A stretch of DNA of 64,000 nucleotides from Palsa-504 sp963787645 (GTDB taxonomy: Bacteria; Actinomycetota; Actinomycetes; Streptosporangiales; Streptosporangiaceae): NCBI GenBank assembly GCA_963787645.1, contig CAWBDS010000002.1, positions 1,302,001-1,366,000 on the forward strand, written 5' to 3'. Below the pieces are notes generated by a model. That model was not told the origin of the DNA. It did not search any database and worked only from the letters and a program-made list of their open reading frames with translations. Shown here piece after piece: positions 26,426 through 34,841 of the stretch; the first letter of the stretch is position 1; the number at the start of each line of letters is the position of its first letter. A program made the translations under genes and the position numbers.

Positions 26426-27190
26426 GCTAATCGGGGCTGGGGACAGTACGCGGAGCGGTCCGCCCGTTTACCGAGCTGGCCGTCACCCGCGTTGCGTCCC
26501 GGGTGCTGGCGGAGAATGTCTCCTCCAGCTGGGCGAGCCAGGCCAGATGGCCCTCCAGCGCTGTGATGACATAGGGCCCGCCAGCCCCCCGGACCCGGTC
26601 GAGAAGGGCGTCGAATCGCGTGAAGGCCTGACGCAGCGGTCGTTCGTACCGGGCCAGAAGATCACAGCCCCGCTCGGCGTACGGACCGCCGGTCCAGGGG
26701 ACGCCAGGCTGCCCAGGGCCTAGGCGATGGCCGGGCGGTTGGCCAGCTCCAGCGGTCGGCTGGGCACCTGGATGCCCTGAGGGATTGCCGTATGCAGCCT
26801 GGCCAGCGTGTCGATGGTCGCGGCCCGGTCGCTGTCATCGATCGGGCATCGAAGCGGCTAGGCGCAGCGTCGAGGTACGGAAACAACGTTAGGGCATGCC
26901 CGGCTGTCCACAGAGCCGACGACCTGACCAGCCCTCGTCGGCACTGGAGCGACCACGAATTCGAGCCTGGCTTGCGTGGCGAGCCAGGCCGCCGTCTGCA
27001 TGGCCGCCGACAGGTCGGGCACCCACGGCGTGGGCAGATCGCTGACGGTCACGAACCATCGCGAGCCCGTCTGGTCGGCCGCGAGCCAGTGGTACCCGCC
27101 GAACCCGACGGGCAGGTAGGACAGGTCCTGCACCGTGAGCGCCCACTGACGAGCCAGGGCGGCGGCCACATCGCTGTCGCTTACATCCAT
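26426..27190 (-). pseudogene. Aminoglycoside/spectinomycin phosphotransferase-like gene, destroyed
   Basis: The N-terminal MDVSDSDVAAALARQW and LSYLPVGFGGYHWLAADQTGSRWFVTV are the phosphotransferase N-lobe. Then the frame breaks near 26902, again near 26846, meets a TAG after LELANRPAIA, and shifts once more into YAERGCDLLARYERPLRQAF and GGPYVITALEGHLAWLAQLEE. The kinase-fold catalytic block (the VITHGEPHPxN motif) is missing: VIT is joined directly to C-terminal sequence. So this is genuine decay rather than sequencing error. Confidence 0.75.
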
Positions 27191-27417
27191 CGGGCGCTCG
27201 CGCACAGGCCGAGGCTAGGGCGCCGGCTGGGTGCGCAGCAACGAGTTACCGCGGCTCACAATCCGGAAATCCCGTTCCCGCGTCCAGCACCCCTGCCGAC
27301 CTACAAGCTCACGTGCGCGGTTGCGTATGCCCGGGCATGCACAGCTCGCCGTATACGGCGGCTGGAACTGGCCTCCCGACCGGGGTCGGTCACACAACCC
27401 GATCGGGAGACAACCGG

Positions 27418-27936
27418 CTACTGCCGATCCGTGCGTGCTGCCTCAAGTTCTTCTCGCAGGGTGCGCTGGACGTAGGCCATGGCCTCCTGGGCGGCCGGGT
27501 CGGCAAAGCGACTCGCCAGCTCCTCGGGCGCGACGTTCTGCACCCGCTCGTGCAACCACCACAGGTGCCCCTGCGGGTCGCGAACACGGGCGACGCGCTC
27601 GCCGAAGGCAAGCATGGTCGGATCGGTTACCACACGCGCACCGGCAGCGATGGCCTGCTCAACAGCCGCAACAACGTCACCGACGTATACGCGCAGGTGA
27701 GCCGGGGTTGGCGGCCAGCCCGGCTTGGCATCGAACAACATGATGACGCTATCGCCGATCTCGACCTCGGCATGGCCGATGGCTCCGTCAGGATCGAGCA
27801 TCCGGGAGCCCGGAGTCTCAGCAGCTCCGAACACCGCCGTCAGGAAGCGCACCTCCGCATCGGTGTCGCGGCTGATCACCCAGGCGTTGACGCGTGCGTA
27901 GCGCGGCGGAACCTGAACCTGTTGCTGCGATGACAT
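27418..27936 (-). CDS. VOC (glyoxalase/bleomycin-resistance fold) protein, PhnB-like
   Basis: 172 aa. Two beta-alpha-beta-beta-beta units: ARVNAWVISRDTDAEVRFLTAVFGAAET, HAEVEIGDSVIMLFDAKP, HLRVYVGDVVAAVEQAIAAGARVV, RVARVRDPQGHLWWLHE. PhnB/YdcE-type VOC proteins have this layout. No substrate can be inferred. An upstream start at 27966 is also possible; no clear SD supports either. Confidence 0.78.
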   Translation of the reverse strand: MSSQQQVQVPPRYARVNAWVISRDTDAEVRFLTAVFGAAETPGSRMLDPDGAIGHAEVEIGDSVIMLFDAKPGWPPTPAHLRVYVGDVVAAVEQAIAAGARVVTDPTMLAFGERVARVRDPQGHLWWLHERVQNVAPEELASRFADPAAQEAMAYVQRTLREELEAARTDRQ

Positions 27937-28081
27937 GCAACCGATCATGTCAGCGGCCACTGACATTTCTGGTCGAGTCCCGCCGCTCGCCTAGCCGTGT
28001 CCCCCGCAAGTACGTCCGTACCGGATGTGCACGGGATCCGCACACCGACACCCCTGCACCGCAGGTCACGAAGTCCGGTTG

Positions 28082-28277
28082 GGGTGCTCGGGACCGGAAA
28101 CCACGGTCAGGCGCCTACGGCTCACGCAGACAGTTTTACCTCGACCGGAGCCACAATCGGCTCAGGTACTTCCGGAACCGGCTAATCCTCGAAGTACAGC
28201 TCGAGAGCCTCGCGGAGGTTGGTCAACGTCGCCTCGATAGTCCGCCCTTGGCTGGCGACCTCCACCTCGAGGTCCGG
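28082..28277 (-). pseudogene. Decayed second hicBA copy
   Basis: Read on the minus strand: DLEVEVASQGRTIEATLTNL and then REALELYFED are nearly identical to the hicB at 26031. A TAG then replaces Glu, and the text resumes PVPEVPEPIVAPVEVKLSA with its stop at 28122. The hicA start (VSRRRLTVVSGP) overlaps it and breaks off near 28085. The hicB N-terminus is gone beyond 28277. A second insertion or a tandem duplicate of the toxin-antitoxin module that has died. Confidence 0.75.
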
Positions 28278-28300
28278 TCAGCCCGCGTATGGCTCGGTGT

Positions 28301-28483
28301 TCACGGGCTGCCGCCCATCCGGTCGACCAGCGACCCCATCGACGGCAGCCCGTTGTCGTGACAGAAGCGCGCGGCGTCCTTCTCATCCACAGGATCCGGC
28401 AGCGTCGTGCGGGCCAGGTTGGCGGCTTCTTGGAGCCCGGCCCGGCGAAGCATGTCGACGATCGTCTGACGGGAAACGGCCAT
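28301..28483 (-). CDS. Small conserved-looking hypothetical protein
   Basis: 60 aa, MAVSRQTIVDMLRRAGLQEA... ending LVDRMGGSP. Helical N-terminus (possible DNA- or protein-binding helix pair) and a regular, non-shadow composition (Asp/Glu balanced). GTG 28492 is an alternative start. No family recognised; it abuts the hicBA relic. Confidence 0.55.
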   Translation of the reverse strand: MAVSRQTIVDMLRRAGLQEAANLARTTLPDPVDEKDAARFCHDNGLPSMGSLVDRMGGSP

Positions 28484-28729
28484 GGAAATCACCGGCTTAC
28501 CCGATCATGGCTCCGGGCTCCGACTGCCCGGAGCATGCCCTACCCAGACCAACCAGGCGCCCGGGCGGAAGCTTCCCTGCGGCGCGCCGCCGCCCGCGTC
28601 CATAGCTCAGACGGTCAGCCTGACCTCTCGACCTTGCCCGTTGTACATCTGTCGTACATGTCACGTTCGCGATAGGGATGAAGTCGATCATCTCCGGCGG
28701 TATTGTCATGATCCGTGGAGGAGGATGTG

Positions 28730-28936
28730 GTGTTTGCTGGCGATGTCAACGCCGGTGACGTCGTCGTCCTGCCTGGGGCCAGCAGTGCGGTCCTGGTCAA
28801 GATGATCCGTCTCGGTCAAGGCGGGTTCATCTTCACGGTGGCGCCGGTCGGCGACGATCGGCCCGAGGCCGAGCGGCTCATCACGCTGACCGCCGCGGCT
28901 CGCTTGCGCAAACACGCCGAGGACCTGGCCAACTAG
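28730..28936 (+). CDS. Small hypothetical protein
   Basis: 68 aa. GTG 28730 lies 5 bp after AGGAGG (28719-28724); GTG 28715 and 28727 are in frame but badly spaced. Sequence MVFAGDVNAGDVVVLPGASSAVLVKMIRLG... then LITLTAAARLRKHAEDLAN: a beta-rich front resembling a small barrel plus a C-terminal helix. No family recognised. Upstream of the VOC gene at 28981, perhaps co-transcribed. Confidence 0.6.
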   Translation: MFAGDVNAGDVVVLPGASSAVLVKMIRLGQGGFIFTVAPVGDDRPEAERLITLTAAARLRKHAEDLAN

Positions 28937-28980
28937 GTCGCCTCCACGGGTGCGGCGGTCGGCGGCTTAGAATCGAACTC

Positions 28981-29364
28981 GTGACTGAGATCTCGGTATT
29001 CCGGCCTGGCGACGTGTCGTACCTGCGCATCGCGGCTCCCGACCCAGCGCGTTCGGCGGCGTTCTACAGTTCCGTGTTCGGCTGGAAGATCAGGCCGGAC
29101 AGCACTGCCTTCGAGGATGCCACCGGCCACATCATCGGCCACTTCATGGCGGCCCTGCCGGTGGCCGGCGAGGCCGGGGTCGTCCCGTATGTCTACGTGC
29201 AGGACATCGACGACGCTCTGGCCCGGGTCCCTGACGCGGGCGGCAAGGTAACCACCGAGCCGTATCCCGAGGGCGACCTGTGGGTGGCAGTGACCCGCGA
29301 TCCGGCAGGAAACGCGGTCGGCATCTGGCAGCACGGTCCGCGGGTCAGCGTGTCCCGAGGTTAA
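28981..29364 (+). CDS. VOC family protein
   Basis: 127 aa. GTG start with TAGAAT at 28969-28974, 6 bp upstream, so probably leaderless. VOC fold: VSYLRIAAPDPARSAAFYSSVFGWKIR, FMAALPVAGEAGVVPYVYVQDIDDALARV, GGKVTTEP, WVAVTRDPAGNAVGIWQ. The spacing of His/Glu-like ligands is incomplete, so an enzyme role is uncertain. Confidence 0.8.
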   Translation: MTEISVFRPGDVSYLRIAAPDPARSAAFYSSVFGWKIRPDSTAFEDATGHIIGHFMAALPVAGEAGVVPYVYVQDIDDALARVPDAGGKVTTEPYPEGDLWVAVTRDPAGNAVGIWQHGPRVSVSRG

Positions 29365-29467
29365 GAAAGCGGCACAACGTGCCGACCAGCGCGGCCAGCG
29401 ATGCCAACGACAGGAGCGCCGCGGTCGGCAGACACAGCAGCAGTCCGGTGATCAGCGTGTTCCTCAT
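29345..29467 (-). CDS. Possible 40-aa membrane peptide
   Basis: MRNTLITGLLLCLPTAALLS then LASLAALVGTLCRF...: one hydrophobic helix, tail-to-tail overlap of 20 bp with the VOC gene. TAACCT lies about 8 bp before the ATG (possible leaderless promoter). Only hydropathy supports it. Confidence 0.3.
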   Translation of the reverse strand: MRNTLITGLLLCLPTAALLSLASLAALVGTLCRFLNLGTR

Positions 29468-29608
29468 AACCGCAGGTTACGGCGACCCCGTTCCGGGATC
29501 GTTACGGCACGCTAAGCATATCCCGCCCCCGGAACGGTGCACCCGGGGCAGCCTCAACCTCCGGCTCGAAATGAGCTGGCCGGGAAACACCGATCCGGGG
29601 GCCGAGAT

Positions 29609-30070
29609 CTAATGAGTGATTGTGCCGAATGTCACATCGGAGTCCCAGATTGCCTGCCAGGCGATCCCCTCAGAAGGGTCGGTCGCCGAGACGATGTGAT
29701 TGTGGCCCTCGTAAATGGCCACGTGATAGACGTAGCTGTTGGGGTCTGAATCGACGTGGAAGAAAACGAGGTCGCCGCCCCAGGCTTTGGCCTTGCTCTC
29801 GCGGCGGAAACGGAGGAACTGAGCCTCTGCGGTACGGGGGATTGACTTGCCGAAGCGGTGGTACACGTACTGGGCGAGGCCACTGCAGTCAAAGCCTGAG
29901 CTGGGAGAAGTCCCGCCGTAGCTGTACGGAACCTGCCCGACGAACGTCTCTACGTAAGCGGCTGCCTTTTGGTTGAACGACAGCGTGTGAGCGCTCGCCG
30001 TTCCCGAGAAAAACGCCAGGCTTACTGCCATCGTTCCGGCGATGGTGCCTATCTTATGTCGCGCTAGCAC
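29609..30070 (-). CDS. Secreted NlpC/P60 cell-wall peptidase
   Basis: 153 aa from GTG 30070, with AGGAG upstream. A signal peptide (IGTIAGTMAVSLAFFSGTASA) is followed by an NlpC/P60 domain: VGQVPYSYGGTSPSSGFDCSGLAQYVY contains the catalytic Cys (DCSG). The His is in SYVYHVAIYEGHNH, with a third polar residue downstream (HIVSATD). It should hydrolyse peptidoglycan stem peptides outside the membrane. A short stand-alone domain without coiled coil or LysM. I found no c-di-AMP riboswitch upstream. Confidence 0.85.
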   Translation of the reverse strand: MLARHKIGTIAGTMAVSLAFFSGTASAHTLSFNQKAAAYVETFVGQVPYSYGGTSPSSGFDCSGLAQYVYHRFGKSIPRTAEAQFLRFRRESKAKAWGGDLVFFHVDSDPNSYVYHVAIYEGHNHIVSATDPSEGIAWQAIWDSDVTFGTITH

Positions 30071-30660
30071 AGTCCCGCTCCTGAGGGTTTCCTGGTTTGA
30101 CCGAATGCATTGGGCTCTTGCGGCCCATGCCGGACGGGCCACTTCATGGTCGCGGCGATGGCGCGACTGGCTCACGTCACGCAGGGCAAGCGGTTTTTCA
30201 CGCTCTGAGATAAATGGCCTGCGCTGAAACATCATGTGGGCATGATGGCCAAGAAGTCCAGCAATTCTGCAAACTTTCCCAGCTTATGGGATAACTAATC
30301 GGGCAAACGTTTCAGCAACTCCCAGCTTTAACAGCGGTATCACGGAACAGTCTCAAGAGAATCACTTTTGTGATTTGGGCCACACGGTATTGGGTAACGG
30401 GCCCACGAAGCAAAGGATTTCGGCCTCATAACCGCAGGTCAGAGCATGCGCAGCTAAGAACAGGCGCGTCAAGGATTCCCCTGCGAAACCTGGGTCAGGC
30501 GGAGGGCGGTGGCCCCGAGCCACTCCTCCCCGCAACACCACACCGACCTTGATCTCGCCGCGGCCACGGTGGTCAACGACCCGCGGGAGAGCGCGGAGCG
30601 CCGCGAGCGCGCCGGCGCCCCGCAGTCGTAGACACGCCAACGACCTGGCCGCGTGAAGCG
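30071..30660. other. 590-bp intergenic stretch
   Basis: Mostly unstructured sequence upstream of the NlpC/P60 gene, AT-richer than its surroundings at 30235-30345. Near 30540-30630 a plus-strand frame reads HTDLDLAAATVVNDPRESAE... to a TAG, which could be the tail of a lost gene. No RNA motif recognised. Confidence 0.5.
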
Positions 30661-30843
30661 CTACTCGTCCCCGCCGAAGTTCCGGCGGAGGGTCTCCCCG
30701 TTGGGGGACCCGCCCAGTGCCGCGGAGATCCGGTCCCAGGACCAGTCGGCCGCCCGGGCCTCCCGCACCGCCACCCGGATAGTGTTCTGCGCCACCCGCC
30801 TCGCGTCCAGCGCACTCTCCATGAGTTCTTCGATCGTCGTCAT
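30661..30843 (-). CDS. 60-aa putative HTH-like protein
   Basis: MTTIEELMESALDARRVAQN..., then DWSWDRISAALGGSPNGETL: a helix-turn-helix-like pattern. ATG 30843 has TAATCT about 9 bp upstream, so it may be leaderless. The palindrome at 30856-30870 overlaps the promoter and could be its own operator. No family assigned. Confidence 0.55.
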   Translation of the reverse strand: MTTIEELMESALDARRVAQNTIRVAVREARAADWSWDRISAALGGSPNGETLRRNFGGDE

Positions 30844-30855
30844 GGCACAGATTAC

Positions 30856-30870
30856 GCCACAAAATGTGGC
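30856..30870 (-). promoter_or_regulatory. Palindromic operator candidate
   Basis: GCCACA-AAA-TGTGGC, perfect 6-bp arms, 13 bp before the ATG of the 60-aa HTH-like gene and overlapping its likely -10 region. Confidence 0.4.
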
Positions 30871-30998
30871 ACATGTCGAGCCGTGAACATCGAGCGCTAC
30901 TCTCGATCCACGGCCCAGCCGGAGCCGGTGCGGCGGACCAGAAGACCTGATAGGCCCGAAGCAGGGCGCGGATCGCGAGGTTCGGAAAGGGGGTGTCC

Positions 30999-31379
30999 AT
31001 GCTCACGTTCGGGGTGGTGGTGCTGGGCGTTACCGATCGGCAGCGGGCCGCGGACTTCTGGTGCGCGGCACTCGGGTACCAGGTGCGCGAGGGGCCTTAC
31101 GGCGGCTGGGCCCAGGTCCTGACCCCGCCGCCGGGTGCGGCAGGCGCGGTGATCGCCTTGCAGACCAGCCAGACGACACCCGAGGACCATCCTCGCCTGC
31201 ACTTCGACCTGCACGTGCTGGGCTTGGACGAGCAGGCCGCGGAGGCCGACCGCCTGGTCTCGCTCGGCGCCCGCCTGATCGCCTGGGACAGCTACCCGGA
31301 CGATCCCGACTTCGTGGTCTTGGCCGACCCGGACGGCAACCTGTTCTGCATCGTCGACCTCGACCATCCTCACGACTAG
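30999..31379 (+). CDS. VOC family protein (glyoxalase-like)
   Basis: 126 aa. ATG 30999 after GGAAAGGGGG. VOC fold: TFGVVVLGVTDRQRAADFWCAALGYQ, GWAQVLTPPPG, RLHFDLHVLGLDEQAAEADRLVSLGARLI and FVVLADPDGNLFCIVD. Actinobacterial 'glyoxalase-like domain' proteins share this. The gene overlaps the convergent SDR gene by 4 bp. Confidence 0.83.
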   Translation: MLTFGVVVLGVTDRQRAADFWCAALGYQVREGPYGGWAQVLTPPPGAAGAVIALQTSQTTPEDHPRLHFDLHVLGLDEQAAEADRLVSLGARLIAWDSYPDDPDFVVLADPDGNLFCIVDLDHPHD

Positions 31380-32239
31380 CCGCCCGCGGTCCGGGCCTCC
31401 ATCGGCTGGCCCTGGCGGTACATGTGCGGCGGCTTGTTCCCGGCCGCCTGGCCGCCGTCGATGGGCACCACGGTCCCGGTGACGAAGGAGGACTGCTCCG
31501 AGCACAGCCACAGCACGACCTGCGCCACCTCGGCCGGGCGTCCCACCCGCCGCATCGGCGTGGACATGGCCGCCCCCTGCTGGGCCTGCGCCCCGGCCGC
31601 CTCCAGGTGATAGGTCAGGATCGGGCCCGGGGCCACCACGTTGACCCGGATGCCCTGATCCGCGTAGTCCAGCGCGGCGACCTTGGTCAGCCCGATGATC
31701 CCCGCCTTGCCCGCCACGTAGGCGGCCAGGTTGGCCGTGCCGTTCAAGCCGGCGATCGAGGCCATGTTCACGATCGCGCCTCCGCCGTTGCGCAGCATGG
31801 CCGGGATCTGGAACTTCATGCCCAAGAAGGTGCCGCGGATGTGCGTGGCGATGCCGACGTCGAACTCGCCGGGATCGATGTCCGCCAGCGGCGCGGGCAG
31901 CGGGCCCGCGGCGGCGTTGTTGAACGCCGCGTCGAGGCGGCCGAACGCCGACAGTGCCTGGTCCACTAGATCGCGCATCGAGCCGGCGTCGGTGACGTCG
32001 AGGTGCGCGGCCAGCGCCTGGCCGCCGCGCGACCGGATCCGGCTGGCCACGGTCTCCAGCGCGGCGGTGTCCCGGGCGCCCAGCACCACGGCCGCGCCCG
32101 CAGCGGCGAACGCCTCGGCGGTCGCCGCGCCAATGCCCTTGCTAGCCCCGGCGACGAGGGCCACCCGTCCGCTCATGGGCAGGTCCGCGGGCTGCCCGGT
32201 CGGCTCGGTTTCTGACTGTGAGGTCTGCTGCTCATCCAT
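31376..32239 (-). CDS. Short-chain dehydrogenase/reductase
   Basis: 287 aa. Classical SDR: GASKGIGAATAEAF (GxxxGxG cofactor site), LDVTDAGS, NNAAAG, catalytic S-Y-K as NMASIAGLNGTANLAAYVAGKAG, and VNVVAPGPI. The N-terminal 22 residues are an unstructured extension. Divergent from a MarR-type gene with a 59-bp shared promoter, so the MarR protein probably controls it. Alcohol/ketone substrate unknown. Confidence 0.88.
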   Translation of the reverse strand: MDEQQTSQSETEPTGQPADLPMSGRVALVAGASKGIGAATAEAFAAAGAAVVLGARDTAALETVASRIRSRGGQALAAHLDVTDAGSMRDLVDQALSAFGRLDAAFNNAAAGPLPAPLADIDPGEFDVGIATHIRGTFLGMKFQIPAMLRNGGGAIVNMASIAGLNGTANLAAYVAGKAGIIGLTKVAALDYADQGIRVNVVAPGPILTYHLEAAGAQAQQGAAMSTPMRRVGRPAEVAQVVLWLCSEQSSFVTGTVVPIDGGQAAGNKPPHMYRQGQPMEARTAGG

Positions 32240-32257
32240 GGAGCTGATCGTATGGTC

Positions 32258-32270
32258 TCTAACGATTAGA
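32258..32270. promoter_or_regulatory. Operator candidate between SDR and MarR genes
   Basis: TCTAA-CGA-TTAGA, 5-bp arms with a 3-bp spacer, centred in the divergent intergenic region. A TATGCT element (32286-32291 or the overlapping one before it) lies ahead of the MarR start. Typical place for a MarR dimer. Confidence 0.35.
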
Positions 32271-32298
32271 TGTCAAACGGTTATGCTATGCTCTGCTC

Positions 32299-32743
32299 AT
32301 GGGCCGTCCCGAACGTGAGCCGCTGGGCATGCATCTGACCAAAGTGTCGAGAACCGTCAGCCGTGCCTTCGATGATGCGCTGGCCGCGGCGGGGGGATCG
32401 CTGCCGGTCTGGCTGGTGCTCATCTCGCTGAAGAGCGGTCAGCGCGCCAGCCAGCGCGAACTGGCCGACGTGGTGGGCGTCCAGGGCGCCACGCTCTCCC
32501 ATCACCTGAATGCGATGGAGTCGGCCGGCCTGGTCACCCGCCGCCGCGACCCCCGTAACCGCCGCCTGCACCTGGTCGAGCTGACCCCCGAGGGCGACGC
32601 GCTCTTCGCCCGCCTGCGCGAGGTCGCCTTCGCCTTCGACCAGCAACTGCGAGCCCGGCCTCACCCCACAAGACCTCACCCAACTCGAGTCACTCCTGAC
32701 CCGCCTGGCCACCAACATCGTCCAGCGCCGGAGCTTTCCGTGA
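32299..32743 (+). pseudogene. MarR-family regulator with a C-terminal frameshift
   Basis: MarR winged helix: LVLISLKSGQRASQRELADVVGVQGATLSHHLNAMESAGLVTRRRDPRNRRLHLVELTPEG. After QQLRA an extra C in the CCC run (32654-32656) pushes the frame into PHPTRPHPTRVTP and on to a stop at 32886. Removing it restores GLTPQDLTQLESLLTRLATN..., ending at TGA 32741-32743. That TGA is the first codon of a palindromic repeat. The DNA-binding domain is intact, so even the shifted protein may work. Confidence 0.7.
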
Positions 32744-32792
32744 TCATGGGTCAAAGTGGGCGCTATTTGCCCCGAACGACCCATGATCATGG
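32741..32792 (-). repeat. Palindromic element, copy 2
   Basis: Arms TGATCATGGGTC and GACCCATGATCA pair over 12 bp, around GCTATTTG. The reverse complement shares ends and CAAATAGCG core with 19815-19868 and, if translated, reads MIMGRSGQIAPTLTHDHG against MIMASSGQIAAVSGHDHE. Sits between two convergent regulator genes. Confidence 0.75.
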
Positions 32793-32811
32793 TCGGGCCC
32801 TAGATGAGCGC

Positions 32812-33522
32812 TTAGGCGTAGGCGGCGGCGCGCAACTCGTCCAGGTCGATGCTCAGCCAGTCCCTCAAACCTGCCTGCCCAGCTGAGGTTATGGTGACGA
32901 TGCGGCTGGCTTCCCGGGTGGCGATCCAGCCGTGCGTCGCGAACGCGGCGGTCAGCGCGGCGCCCAAACTACCCGCCAGGTGGTAGCGACGCTCGCTCCA
33001 GTCCATGCACGGCCGCAGCAGCGGCCGGGTGCGATGCTCGAGCGCGTCCACGTCAATCCCGAACCGCCCGAACTCCGCCGCACCCCGCCCCATCACATAC
33101 GTGCCGTCTCGCTCGTCGAGCAGTCCCCGCGCGACCAGCGCCTCGCTGATCGAAACGCCGACCGCTCCGGCCAGGTGGTCGTAGCACATGCGGGCCCAGC
33201 GCAGGCTCCGCGCCCGGCTCGCCTCGCTCAGGGAATGCACCTGGCTGCCCGGCGCGACCAGGGTCAAGATCTCCAGCGCGTCCGCGACCGACTCCGAAGC
33301 GATCGAGTACAGCTGCTGGCGTCCGCGGGGCTGGGCGCGGACGAGCCGGCCCGCGACCAGCTTCTTGAGGTGAGCACTGGCCAGCGACCGGGAGATGCCC
33401 GCCGCTTCGGCCAGCGCTGAACCGGACTGCGGCGTGCCGCCTAGCAGGGCAAGCAGCATCTGCGCGCGATGACGGTCGGCGATCAGGCTGGCCACCGCGG
33501 CCAGGTCGGCGTCGGGATCCAT
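32812..33522 (-). CDS. ArsR-type winged-helix regulator
   Basis: 236 aa. N-terminal ArsR wHTH: LIADRHRAQMLLALLGGTPQSGSALAEAAGISRSLASAHLKKLVAGRLVRAQPRGRQQLYSI. The C-terminal 130 residues form an unknown sensor region (RWARMCYDHLAGAVGVSI; GRFGIDVDAL). No metal-binding CxC motif, so probably not a metal sensor. Divergent from an MFS exporter gene that it likely controls. Confidence 0.83.
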   Translation of the reverse strand: MDPDADLAAVASLIADRHRAQMLLALLGGTPQSGSALAEAAGISRSLASAHLKKLVAGRLVRAQPRGRQQLYSIASESVADALEILTLVAPGSQVHSLSEASRARSLRWARMCYDHLAGAVGVSISEALVARGLLDERDGTYVMGRGAAEFGRFGIDVDALEHRTRPLLRPCMDWSERRYHLAGSLGAALTAAFATHGWIATREASRIVTITSAGQAGLRDWLSIDLDELRAAAYA

Positions 33523-33587
33523 GACCGCACCATAGCCGATGCACAGTCAAATGGGGATTTGACGGTTCGCGGGCTAGGGTCGATGGT

Positions 33588-34841
33588 ATGGCCACCACCA
33601 GTACCCGCACCCGGGATGCATCCGGCGGCTGGGTCACGATCGCGTTCGCGATGTTCGCCGTGGGCTGGGGAGCTAATCAGTTCTCACCGATGCTCATCGT
33701 CTACCGTCACGAACTGCGCCTCGGCGCGGCCGCGGTCGCCGGGCTGTTCCTGGTCTACGCGCTGACGCTGATTCCGGGCCTGCTGATCGGGGGACCGGCG
33801 TCCGACCGTTTCGGGCGTCGCCCGGTGGTGCTGCCGTTCGTGGTCCTGTCACCGCTGGCCACGCTGCTGCTGGTGCTGGGCCCGCACTCGCTGGCGCTGA
33901 TCTCCGCAGGCCGGGCCCTGGCCGGACTGTGCTCCGGGGTGGTCTTCGGCTCGGCCACCGCCTGGGTACAGGAACTGTCCCACGGCACCGGACAGAGCGC
34001 CCGGCGGGCCGCCCTCGCGCTGACCGCGGGTTTCGGGCTCGGGCCGGTGGTCGCCGCCGTGCTGGCCCAGTGGGCGCCCGATCCGCTGCTGGTGCCCTAC
34101 GTGCCGCACCTGGTGATCGGAGCCGCCGCCGCGGTCATGCTCTGGCGGGCACCGGAAGGCGCACCGGCGGCCCGGGCCGCGGCCGGGCCAGCGCCGGCAC
34201 CCGCTCGCTGGCCGCCGTCGGCGGTGCGGACCTGGCGGTTCTGGCTGGCCGTAGCTCCGGCCAGCCCGATGGTGTTCGGCTCGGTCGCGCTGGCCATTGT
34301 GGTCTTGCCGGAGGATGTCACCAGCGCACGCACGCTGTCCGCCGGTTTCGCCGGCCTGATGACCGCGCTGGCCTTCTCCGCCGGAGTGGGCGTCCAGCCG
34401 CTGGCCCGGCGGTTCGCCAACCCGTTGTCGGGCATCGTGGCTGGCCTGTGCTGCGCGGCAGCGGGCGCCGGGGTGGGTGTCGCGGCCGTGGCTGGCGCCG
34501 ATCGGGTCCTGGCCGGGGTCGCGGCGGTCCTGCTCGGCCTGGCCTACGGGCTCTGCCTGGTGTCCGGGCTTCGGCAGGCCGAGCAGATGGCCGAGCCGAC
34601 GCAGCGCGGCGCGGTGGTCGCGTGCTACTACGCGCTGGCCTACCTCGGGTTCGCGGCGCCGTATCTGGCGGCGGCCCTGGGCGCGCTATCTGGGCAGACC
34701 GGGGCGTTCGCGGTGCTGGCCGCGATCGCCGCCGTGCTCACCGTATGGACGGTCGGGTACGGGATCCGGCTGGGCCGCGCTGACCGGGCGTCTGACCCGC
34801 CGGTCCTGGCCCAGGCTGACAGGACGGGCACCAGAACGTGA
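33588..34841 (+). CDS. MFS transporter (drug/proton antiporter type)
   Basis: 417 aa, 12 hydrophobic helices. Signature loop between helices 2 and 3: GGPASDRFGRRPVVLP; motif 'PGLLIGGPASDRFGRR' matches MFS motif A. Helix 5 motif GFGLGPVVAAVLAQW. Divergent from the ArsR gene; overlaps the convergent glycosylase gene by 104 bp. Likely an exporter of a small toxic compound sensed by the regulator. Confidence 0.85.
   Translation: MATTSTRTRDASGGWVTIAFAMFAVGWGANQFSPMLIVYRHELRLGAAAVAGLFLVYALTLIPGLLIGGPASDRFGRRPVVLPFVVLSPLATLLLVLGPHSLALISAGRALAGLCSGVVFGSATAWVQELSHGTGQSARRAALALTAGFGLGPVVAAVLAQWAPDPLLVPYVPHLVIGAAAAVMLWRAPEGAPAARAAAGPAPAPARWPPSAVRTWRFWLAVAPASPMVFGSVALAIVVLPEDVTSARTLSAGFAGLMTALAFSAGVGVQPLARRFANPLSGIVAGLCCAAAGAGVGVAAVAGADRVLAGVAAVLLGLAYGLCLVSGLRQAEQMAEPTQRGAVVACYYALAYLGFAAPYLAAALGALSGQTGAFAVLAAIAAVLTVWTVGYGIRLGRADRASDPPVLAQADRTGTRT

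Noticed and set aside
30071..30345. Possible c-di-AMP (ydaO) riboswitch ahead of the NlpC/P60 gene
   Set aside because: None of the conserved core blocks of that riboswitch is visible; only an unstructured leader.
30362..31006. 214-codon minus-strand open frame over the small HTH-like and VOC genes
   Set aside because: Runs through a better-supported 60-aa gene in another frame and has shadow-type composition.
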